Assembly: GCA_903868285.1 (NCBI GenBank)
Contig: CAIPUP010000058.1
Span: 1 to 13,629 of the forward strand
DNA from: an uncultured beta proteobacterium
GTDB taxonomy: Bacteria; Pseudomonadota; Gammaproteobacteria; Burkholderiales; SG8-39
Direction of reading: 5' to 3'
Length of the DNA stretch: 13,629 bases
Below the pieces are notes generated by a model. The model saw only the letters and a program-made list of their open reading frames with translations, searched no databases and was not told the DNA's origin. The position numbers and the translations under genes are program-made. Below are positions 4,726 to 12,600 of this stretch, in pieces (position 1 is the stretch's first letter; every line of letters begins with the position of its first letter).

Positions 4726-7611
4726 ATGAGCGACGAGTCTGCGAACAAGCCAGCGAATAAGCCAGCGAACAAGCCCGATAACAAAGCTGCGAACAAGACT
4801 GAGTACCGCAGCACGCTCAATCTGCCGGACACGCCGTTTCCCATGCGCGGTGATCTGGCGCGGCGCGAGCCGCAGTGGGTGGCGCAATGGCTGCAAAGCG
4901 ATGTCTATGGCGCCATTCGGCATGCCAGTGCCGGCCGGCCGCGTTTTGTGCTGCATGACGGCCCGCCGTATGCCAACGGTGATATTCACATCGGTCATGC
5001 GGTCAACAAGATCCTCAAGGACATCATCACCAAGTCGCGCACGCTAGCTGGCTTCGATGCGGTGTATGTGCCGGGCTGGGATTGTCATGGCATGCCGATC
5101 GAAGTGCAGATCGAAAAGACCCACGGCAAGCACATTCCGGTCGAGCAGACGCAGCAACTGGCGCGCGCCTATGCCACCGAGCAGGTGGCGCGGCAGATGA
5201 AGGATTTTCAACGCCTGGGCGTGCTGGGTGACTGGTCCGACCCGTACACCACCATGGCACCGCGCAACGAAGCGGATGAAATCCGCACCCTGGGCAAGCT
5301 GCTGACACGCGGCTATGTCTATCGTGGTCTGAAGCCGGTGAACTGGTGTTTTGACTGTGGCTCGGCACTGGCCGAGGCCGAGGTCGAATATGCCGACAAG
5401 AAGGACGTCGCCATCGATGTCGGCTTCCCTTTCCCGCAGGGCGATCAGGCGGCACGCCTGGCGGCGGCCTTCGGGCTCAAGGCCCTGCCAGCCGGACCGG
5501 GCTGGGCGGTGATCTGGACCACCACGCCCTGGACCATTCCCTCCAACCAGGCACTCAACGCCCATCCGGAATTTGATTACAGCCTGGTGCAGACCGCGCG
5601 CGGACTGTTGCTGCTGGCCAGCGAACGGGTTGCTGCCTGTCTGGCGCGCTATCAACTCGAGGGCCAGGAGCTGGCGCGCTGCAAGGGCGCGGCGCTGGAG
5701 AATGTGGCCTTCCGTCACCCGTTCTATGACCGCGCCTCACCGGTGTATCTGGGTGACTACGTCACGCTCGACACCGGTACCGGCATCGTGCATTCGGCGC
5801 CGGCCTATGGCGTGGAGGACTTCGAGTCCTGCCGACGCTACGGCATGCCGGATGCCGACATGCTCACGCCGGTGATGGGGGACGGCAAATATGTCGCCAG
5901 CCTGCCGCTGTTTGGTGGCTTGTCGATCTGGGATGCCAATCCGAAAATCGTCGAGCATTTGCGTAGCTGCAATGCGCTGCTGGCGGATGAAAAATACCTG
6001 CACAGCTATATGCATTGCTGGCGGCACAAGACGCCGATCATCTATCGCGCCACCACGCAATGGTTCGCCGGCATGGATGCGGTGCCCGGCTTTGCTGGTG
6101 TGCAGCCAGCGGAGTCCCTGCGCAGCAGTGCGCTGCGCGCGGTCGAGGCCACTACCTTTTATCCGGCCTGGGGCAAGGCGCGACTGCACGGCATGATCGC
6201 CAACCGGCCGGACTGGACCCTGTCACGCCAGCGGCAGTGGGGCGTGCCGATGCCGTTTTTCATTCATCGTGAAACCGGTCAGCTGCATCCGCGCACCCCG
6301 GAGTTGCTCGAGCAAGTGGCGCAGCGGGTCGAACAGGAAGGCATCGAGGCATGGCAGCGTTTGCAGCCGCACGATTTATTGGGTGAGGATGCGGCGCAAT
6401 ACGAAAAGATCAAGGACACGCTGGATGTGTGGTTTGACTCCGGCTCGACCCATGAGACAGTGCTGCGCGGCTCGCATGCCGCCAAGCTGAAGTTCCCGGC
6501 CGATCTTTACCTTGAAGGTTCGGATCAGCACCGCGGCTGGTTTCATTCTTCGTTGTTGGTGTCTTGCATGATCAATGGCCGCGCACCCTACGATGGCCTG
6601 CTCACGCATGGCTTTGTGGTGGATGGCCAGGGCCGCAAGATGTCCAAGTCGATGGGCAATGTCATCCTGCCGCAGAAGGTCTCGGACACGCTTGGTGCCG
6701 AAGTGCTGCGACTGTGGGTGGCCTCAACCGACTATTCCGGCGAGCTGTCGATCTCGGATGAAATTCTCAAGCGCGTGACCGAAGCCTACCGGCGTATCCG
6801 CAACACGCTGCGCTTCTTGCTGGCCAACATCGTTGACTTCGATCCGTCGCAGCATGCGCTGCCGCCCGAGCAATGGCTGGAGATCGATCGCTATGCGCTG
6901 GCGCTGACGCGGCAGTGGCAGGGCGAGTTCTGCGCCGACTACGAGCGCTATGAATTCCATCCGGCCATGGCGCGGCTGCAGCAGTTCTGCTCCGAAGATC
7001 TGGGTGGCTTCTATCTCGACATCCTGAAGGACCGTCTCTACACCAGCGCGCCCGATTCACTGGCGCGTCGCTCGGCCCAGAACGCGCTGTGGCACATCAC
7101 CCACAGCATGCTGCGGCTGATGGCGCCGGTGTTGTCGTTCACCGCCGAGGAGGCCTGGGCGCTGGTGCATCCGGGTGATCCGACCATCTTCGTGCACACC
7201 TGGCATGTGCTGCCGGCGCAGGCCGACGAACAGGCGCTGCTCGATCGCTGGTCGCAGCTGCGTGCCATCCGGGCCGAGGTGTTGAAGGTGCTGGAAGCGC
7301 AGCGTGTGGCGGGCGAGATCGGTTCGTCATTGCAGGCCGAAGTCGAAATCCTTGCCTGCGGTGAGCGCCTGGCGCTGCTGCGCAGTCTGGGAGATGACCT
7401 GCACTTCGTGCTGCTGACTTCGGGTGTCACGCTGCTGGAGGTGGCAAGTGACGCCGAGCAGGCGGTGCGCAGTCGCGCCAGTACGCATCGCAAATGCGAG
7501 CGCTGCTGGCACTGGCGGGTGGAGGTGGGAAGCGATGCCGCGCATCCGGCGCTGTGCGGTCGCTGCCTGTCGAATCTGTTTGGCAGCGGTGAGTCGCGTC
7601 GTCATGCCTGA
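4726..7611 (+). CDS. ileS: Isoleucyl-tRNA synthetase
   Basis: 961 residues against 938 in E. coli; the excess is mostly an N-terminal tail. A cytoplasmic class I synthetase that charges tRNA-Ile and edits valine. Catalytic signatures are HIGH at 88-91, inside DGPPYANGDIHIGHA, and KMSKS at 638-642, inside GRKMSKSMGN. The editing-domain stretch WTTTPWTIPSNQA is present. The C-terminal zinc-binding cysteines are C924, C927, C944 and C947 (CERCW...CGRC). Homologues usually start just before TPFPMRGDLARREP; here residues 7-24 are NKPA-type tetrapeptide repeats. The start is ATG 4726, with only a partial ribosome binding site (GGAAT, seven bases upstream). It overlaps lspA by eight bases. Its single noticed TTA codon (6376) contrasts with lspA. 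Confidence 0.98.
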   Translation: MSDESANKPANKPANKPDNKAANKTEYRSTLNLPDTPFPMRGDLARREPQWVAQWLQSDVYGAIRHASAGRPRFVLHDGPPYANGDIHIGHAVNKILKDIITKSRTLAGFDAVYVPGWDCHGMPIEVQIEKTHGKHIPVEQTQQLARAYATEQVARQMKDFQRLGVLGDWSDPYTTMAPRNEADEIRTLGKLLTRGYVYRGLKPVNWCFDCGSALAEAEVEYADKKDVAIDVGFPFPQGDQAARLAAAFGLKALPAGPGWAVIWTTTPWTIPSNQALNAHPEFDYSLVQTARGLLLLASERVAACLARYQLEGQELARCKGAALENVAFRHPFYDRASPVYLGDYVTLDTGTGIVHSAPAYGVEDFESCRRYGMPDADMLTPVMGDGKYVASLPLFGGLSIWDANPKIVEHLRSCNALLADEKYLHSYMHCWRHKTPIIYRATTQWFAGMDAVPGFAGVQPAESLRSSALRAVEATTFYPAWGKARLHGMIANRPDWTLSRQRQWGVPMPFFIHRETGQLHPRTPELLEQVAQRVEQEGIEAWQRLQPHDLLGEDAAQYEKIKDTLDVWFDSGSTHETVLRGSHAAKLKFPADLYLEGSDQHRGWFHSSLLVSCMINGRAPYDGLLTHGFVVDGQGRKMSKSMGNVILPQKVSDTLGAEVLRLWVASTDYSGELSISDEILKRVTEAYRRIRNTLRFLLANIVDFDPSQHALPPEQWLEIDRYALALTRQWQGEFCADYERYEFHPAMARLQQFCSEDLGGFYLDILKDRLYTSAPDSLARRSAQNALWHITHSMLRLMAPVLSFTAEEAWALVHPGDPTIFVHTWHVLPAQADEQALLDRWSQLRAIRAEVLKVLEAQRVAGEIGSSLQAEVEILACGERLALLRSLGDDLHFVLLTSGVTLLEVASDAEQAVRSRASTHRKCERCWHWRVEVGSDAAHPALCGRCLSNLFGSGESRRHA
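4744..4797 (+). repeat. Tandem 12-base coding repeat at the ileS N-terminus
   Basis: Four and a half 12-base units (consensus AACAAGCCAGCG) encode NKPA-NKPA-NKPD-NKAA-NK, beginning at codon 7. The first two units differ by one base; later ones have drifted. The tail precedes the conserved start of the synthetase and is probably disordered and Lys-rich. The same 12-base period, the same codon-7 position and a similar DNA unit occur in the DUF3579 gene (211-270). Confidence 0.85.
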
Positions 7612-8140
7612 GGGCGCAGCAGGTATTGTTAGCCGATCGGCCTCGGCACGTGCACTGACTGGCTGGCTGCTGCTGGCGGCGCTGGTGGTGTTGCTCGACC
7701 GGCTCAGCAAGGAGGCTGTGCTGGAAGCTTTAAAATTCATGCAAGTTATTGAATTTACAGGGTTTTTTAACTTGGTTCTGGCATTCAACAGTGGTGCTGC
7801 CTTCAGCTTTTTAGCCGATGCCGGCGGCTGGCAGCGCTGGTTTTTCAGTGCCGTGGCAGTGCTCGCGGCACTGGTCATGCTGTGGTTGTTGCACCGGCAT
7901 GCCACCGAGCGTCTGTTCGCTTTCAGTATTTCCATGCTGTTGGGCGGGGCTATTGGCAATCTGTGGGATCGTTTACTTTGGGGACATGTCGTGGACTTTT
8001 TACAGTTCCACGCCCTGGGCTGGTATTTCCCGGCCTTCAATCTGGCCGATTCGGCCATCACGTTGGGCGCCGGCCTGTTGATGCTGGATGCGTTTCGTCA
8101 GCCACGGGCTGACCCGCGCAGTGCATCGGCTGATGGTTGA
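7604..8140 (+). CDS. lspA: Lipoprotein signal peptidase (signal peptidase II)
   Basis: 178 residues, a normal length. An inner-membrane aspartyl protease that cuts the signal peptide from diacylglyceryl-modified prolipoproteins. Motifs in order: LLDRLSK (30-36), FNSGAAFSFL (61-70), GNLWDR..WGHVVDF (118-132) and FPAFNLADSAI (142-152). The catalytic pair is D131 and D149. Four hydrophobic helices fit the family. The start is ATG 7604, overlapping the ileS end by eight bases, with GGTGAG (7588-7593) as ribosome binding site; GTG 7589 is an in-frame alternative. The DNA around 7725-7815 is AT-rich compared with its neighbours, and the gene has four TTA leucine codons (7730, 7811, 7973, 8000), rare elsewhere in this block. 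Confidence 0.96.
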   Translation: MPEGAAGIVSRSASARALTGWLLLAALVVLLDRLSKEAVLEALKFMQVIEFTGFFNLVLAFNSGAAFSFLADAGGWQRWFFSAVAVLAALVMLWLLHRHATERLFAFSISMLLGGAIGNLWDRLLWGHVVDFLQFHALGWYFPAFNLADSAITLGAGLLMLDAFRQPRADPRSASADG

Positions 8141-8161
8141 TGGGCTGATCTCGCGCTGCGC

Positions 8162-8167
8162 AAGGAG
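8162..8167 (+). promoter_or_regulatory. Ribosome binding site of ispH
   Basis: AAGGAG nine bases before ATG 8177 is the best Shine-Dalgarno sequence in the plus-strand block and fixes the ispH start. The 36-base lspA-ispH gap holds no promoter or terminator I can recognise, so ispH is probably the last gene of the ribF-ileS-lspA transcript. Confidence 0.8.
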
Positions 8168-8176
8168 AACCGAAAC

Positions 8177-9124
8177 ATGAACGTCTATCTCGCTAATCCG
8201 CGTGGTTTCTGTGCCGGCGTCGAACGCGCCATCAGCATCGTCGAGCGTGCGCTCACCTTGCATGGTGCGCCGATCTATGTGCGGCATGAAGTGGTACACA
8301 ACAAGTTTGTGGTGGACGACCTGCGCCACAAGGGTGCGGTGTTCATCGAGGAGTTGGGCGAGGTGCCAACCGGTAGCACGGTGATTTTCAGCGCCCATGG
8401 CGTGTCGCAGGCGGTGCGTGAAGAAGCCCAGGTACGCGGCCTTCAGGTGTTTGACGCGACTTGCCCGCTGGTGACCAAGGTGCATGTCGAGGTCGCCAAG
8501 ATGCGTCAGGAGGGCCGCGAGATCATCATGATCGGACACCGTGGGCATCCGGAGGTGGAAGGAACCATGGGCCAGAGCCGTGGCGGCATGTATCTGGTCG
8601 AGACGCCCGAGGATGTGCGAACCCTGGTGGTGAGCGATCCGGATCGGCTGGCCTACGTCACCCAGACCACGCTCTCGGTTGACGATGCCCAGCGCATTGT
8701 GGAGGCGCTGCGCCAGCGTTTTCCGAGCATCGTGGGTCCGAAGAAGGACGACATCTGCTATGCCACCCAGAATCGGCAGGATGCGGTGAAGTTCATGGCA
8801 CGACAATGTGATCTGGTGATCGTGGTCGGTTCGCCCAACAGCTCCAACTCCAACCGCTTGCGGGAAGTGGCGGCGGCCCTGGGCTGCGAAGCCTATATGG
8901 TGGATGGGGCGGCGCAATTACAGCCGAGCTGGGTCAACGGCAAGTTGCGTGTTGGTGTGACGGCGGGTGCGTCGGCACCGGAGGTGCTGGTGCAGGCGGT
9001 GGTGCAGCGTCTGAAGGAACTGGGCGCAGCCGGTGTGACCCAGCTCGATGGCATCAAGGAAGGCGTCACCTTCCCCCTGCCCAAGGGCCTGGCGCTGCCG
9101 CCCTCGGCCACTCAGGGCGTGTAG
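8177..9124 (+). CDS. ispH: 4-hydroxy-3-methylbut-2-enyl diphosphate reductase
   Basis: 315 residues, typical. The last enzyme of the MEP pathway, a [4Fe-4S] protein that reduces HMBPP to IPP and DMAPP in the cytoplasm. The three cluster cysteines are C12 (NPRGFCAGV), C96 (DATCPLVTKVH) and C194 (DDICYATQNRQ). Substrate-pocket residues are present: H41, H74 (FSAHGVS), H124 and E126 (GHRGHPEVEGT), and the S-N-S block in GSPNSSNSNRL. The start is fixed by AAGGAG. It follows lspA directly; the fkpB-type prolyl isomerase gene found between them in Pseudomonas and E. coli is absent. Its last 13 bases overlap the end of the converging TonB-C-like gene, and no strong terminator is visible. Confidence 0.97.
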   Translation: MNVYLANPRGFCAGVERAISIVERALTLHGAPIYVRHEVVHNKFVVDDLRHKGAVFIEELGEVPTGSTVIFSAHGVSQAVREEAQVRGLQVFDATCPLVTKVHVEVAKMRQEGREIIMIGHRGHPEVEGTMGQSRGGMYLVETPEDVRTLVVSDPDRLAYVTQTTLSVDDAQRIVEALRQRFPSIVGPKKDDICYATQNRQDAVKFMARQCDLVIVVGSPNSSNSNRLREVAAALGCEAYMVDGAAQLQPSWVNGKLRVGVTAGASAPEVLVQAVVQRLKELGAAGVTQLDGIKEGVTFPLPKGLALPPSATQGV

Positions 9125-9675
9125 CGCAGCTCCAGGCGCATCTGGCTGGGAACAGCCTGTTGTTCGCGTAGTCCGGGTGCGAAGCGCGCGTCGCTGAAAG
9201 CGTCAATGGCAGCCTCAGCAAACGCCATGGGTACGGCAAGGCTCTCGACAATGGCGTGATCGACGCGACCGCTGGCGCTGATCAATAGCCGCAGTTGCAC
9301 CACGACGGCCTGTGCATGGGTGACGCGCTGCGGATAGCTTGGATTCACGTCTTGCAACAAGTGCGGTTTGCGATCCAATTCCGTTGCGCTGAAATAGTAA
9401 GCATGAAGGTGTTGCAGACCCGGTGACAGCGCCAGTGTCGCTATTTCTTTTACTGAGCGCTCGAAAGCCATTGCGGGAATATCTGTAGCGCTATCTGCAT
9501 AGTCAAGCGTGTTCTGCCATCGTAGTCTTAGTGAGGGCAGTGTAGTGGCTACGGAAGGCTGTGCAGCATGCCGGGATGGCCATTCACCCAGCGTGCGACC
9601 CCAACCCCAAAGCAAGAGCGCATGCAGCAGCAGCGACAGGCTGATGCCGAGTGCAATGCGGCGAACAAACTTCAA
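9112..9675 (-). CDS. TonB C-terminal-domain protein downstream of pilY1
   Basis: About 187 residues from the TTG at 9675. The N-terminus is a single membrane anchor (VRRIALGISLSLLLHALLLW), then a variable spacer. The C-terminal ~95 residues look like a TonB-C fold: YYFSATELDRKP, NPSYP, then VVVQLRLLISASGRVDHAIVES, AAIDAFSDARFAPG and MRLELRY. The Pro-rich linker of true TonB is missing and no exbB/exbD lies here, so energy transduction is not implied. The TTG overlaps the pilY1 stop (TTGA), with a GAGAG ribosome-binding-like sequence five bases upstream; the in-frame region further upstream lies inside pilY1 and is shadow-like. Position and overlap tie it to the pilus operon. A role in pilus or envelope assembly is inference only. 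Confidence 0.75.
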   Translation of the reverse strand: MKFVRRIALGISLSLLLHALLLWGWGRTLGEWPSRHAAQPSVATTLPSLRLRWQNTLDYADSATDIPAMAFERSVKEIATLALSPGLQHLHAYYFSATELDRKPHLLQDVNPSYPQRVTHAQAVVVQLRLLISASGRVDHAIVESLAVPMAFAEAAIDAFSDARFAPGLREQQAVPSQMRLELRYTP

Positions 9676-12600
9676 TTCAGCTCTCGCCAGCTGACGCGCC
9701 GCCCACCGGGTGCCGTGACACTGAAGGCCACATCCAGGGTTTTGCGTGTGGCATCCGAATTCGAGCTGATGACAACGGTTTTCCCGCCGGGCAGGCGCAA
9801 CACCGAAAGTCCGACAGCCAAAGCGGTGGTTTGTTGAATGCCCACTGCGGAGTTGCTGCTGTTGTAGACCGCCAGGCCGTCGGCGTAGTTGAAGTAATTG
9901 ATCCAGCTGCTCCCGCCGACACTGCAGGCATCGGCATTGGGCAGGTTGCTGGCGACCACCAGCGTGCCATTTTGTAGCGTCAGGTCGATATTGACCCGCT
10001 CTCCAGCCACGGGCAGATCGACAAACCAGCCAGTGGTGGAGTCGCAATTTTGCGTACAGCTGTTCTGGCGGATGTTGTTGCCGCCAACGTTGGTACTGGT
10101 GAGGACATTCCTCTTCAACGTGTTGCGTGGTGTCACAGTCGCTGCGCTGTCCTTGATGGCATAGATCGATTGCGTTTGCGTCGATGCAATATCCGAGCTG
10201 CCGAGGTAGCGCCCCGTGCCGATATAGACATAGGACTCGCCGCGATATTCCCCCAGCTCGGGTTTAACAGTGATCGGTTGTGCTGCGCCACTGCCATCGA
10301 CCAGGCTGGCCAGTCTGATGACCGAGGGCGTCAGCACGCCGTTATTGCTTTGCCAGGAAAAGCGCCACAGATTTCCCAGCAAGTCGCCACCATAGACGCG
10401 CTGTACGGTGTTATCTGCAGTTGCGTTATCAGCCCAGCCGGCAATGCGCGCCAGGCCACTCGGGGTCTCGGTGCTGCCGGCTCCTGTGTCGATTTTGAAT
10501 CGAATTGCACCGGTCAGCGCATTGAGCACATACAGATAGCCACGGCCGGTGGCGTTGGTACCGGTATTGTTGTAGCCCGAACTGACGATCACGACCCAGC
10601 TGCCATCGATGAGTTTGGTGATCAGGGGATTGCCGTAGCTGTAGCCCACGTCACAGTCGGCATAGGCGGTACCGCTGCTGTAGCAGGTGGAGGAATAACC
10701 AAATTCCCACAGGCCTTTGGGGTCGGCGGGGTTGGTAACGTCGAGTGCGTAGTAACCCTTGCCACCACCATTCAGGCCGCCGACCAGTATGGTTTTCCAT
10801 TGGCCGCTGTTGCGGTCATAGATGTCGGAAATGACCGGCGCGCCGTCGACCAGCCAAGTGTGACTATTGGCATAGTTGATATCGGCCAGCTTGTAGAGAT
10901 TGGGTAACACCAGGCTGGGAATGATGGCCCAGTCTTCGTTACCGGTTGCGGCGTTAAAGGCATGCAGCATGCCGTCGTTCGCGCCGACATAGATCATGGC
11001 GGTACGGCTGGCTTGGGCAGTCTTGAACGCATCGTAGCCACTATCGCTGTAATTGCCGATGGCGCCCTGAACATATTGCGGCTGACTGTTGACGATATCG
11101 CCAAGTCGACTGCTACGTTTGCGAAACAGTTTCCCGACATCATTGGTCTGGAAGTCTTCCTTGGTTCGGTCGCCGCGGATAAAACTGAGCAGGGTCTCAC
11201 CGCTGGCGGCGAAGACCTGGCCAGCGCTCATCAGTGACCGCTGGCCAAGTCGGTTGATCTGTGCCTGGTTGAAATAGTCCTGTTCTGCCAGGTTCAGACT
11301 GTCCCATTTGAATAGGACGAGATTATTGGCGACCCCTTTGCGGAACAGCCGGATGTCCCGGCTTGGTGCCGTTATCGCATTCAACTGGGCTTTTGCTGAC
11401 CATGTGGCAGTGTCGCCGATGACGCCGGTCGCCAGATCAATGCTCACGGCTTGCAGATCGCCGGTCCAGCTTTGCGTGGTGTAGCTGGCGATGTAGGCGC
11501 TATTGCTGCCTGCGGTGGGCTCCAGGCTGGTGCTGGTGGTGCCGGATGAGGCGCCGACGCTGATCCGGATACTGGCCAGTGCCTGATTCAGGCCACTGCG
11601 TACCGAGTCTGGATCGCTGGCGCTGAAGTATTGCCCGCGGCCCGTGACAGCGGCATGCCACAGGTCGTCCACCCGGCCGGTGGATGAGCCATAGCTTGGC
11701 CACTGCAGGGTGCCCGCGCGCAGATTGGCGAAATCGCCGGCGCTGGCGGTCTTGTAATTTGGGTCATATGTGAGGTTGCCGCTCAGTCCCAGCCCCAGGG
11801 TGTAAGTGATCATGTGCTGCTTGGGATTTTTGTCGTCTTCGATGCCGTTACCAGAGGCAGGTACCACGGCATTGGTGACGTCAGTGTTCAGGGAGCCGGT
11901 GCTGCCGACAGATCGCAAACCGCCATACTCCTCGTTGGCATTCCGATGGTCGGGCGGGTTGTAGTAGTAGGCAGCAACATCAGCCAGAGAGGGATAGGTC
12001 TGAGGCGTGTTGTCCCCATACATCGGTGCCGGATGTCTGACGCGATCGTTATCGGTCTGATAACTGATATTTGCTCCCATGGTCAGGCTTGGTATGTCGC
12101 GTGTCTCCCAGGTCACCGCCTCCCCTGGGATGTAGGACCAGCTGCCATCGCTGGCCAGCAGTGTGAAATTTTTCTGGCAAGCATATTGCACCGGGTCATC
12201 GGCCTTGGTGGGAATCATGCCGTTGTTGATGCCATCGTTTTTGCCGGCGTAGTAGCGCCCGGCGCGTGCCAGGCCGGCACGTGTTGGTGTTGCGCCGCGC
12301 ACCGTGAGGGCATACAGCTTGTTGAACCAGTTGGCTTTCTGCGTGGGAGTGAAGTCCTTGATAGCAAGGAACTTGCTGGCAAGGACCGTGCTTTCATTAA
12401 GATAGTCTTGGTAACTGTCATACGGCGCAGCCGTCACCAACCCAACGCGCGTGCTTTGATCCAGGGTCGAAAATGCCTGACCAAGGGTTGTTTTCATGAC
12501 ATTGAAGCGGGTGCTGTAATAGCTGTACCAGTTGGCAAAATTGGTTTTGACGGTATCGCTGTCGCTGGCCAGTATCTGTACCTTGATCCAGGTGCCGCCA

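Noticed and set aside
8000..8917. 305-codon open frame antisense to ispH and lspA
   Set aside because: Shadow frame that crosses from ispH into lspA with no independent signals.
9144..9164. GGCTG-GGAA-CAGCC hairpin as the ispH terminator
   Set aside because: Five pairs and a broken T-run inside the opposing gene; too weak to call, although transcription must end somewhere nearby.
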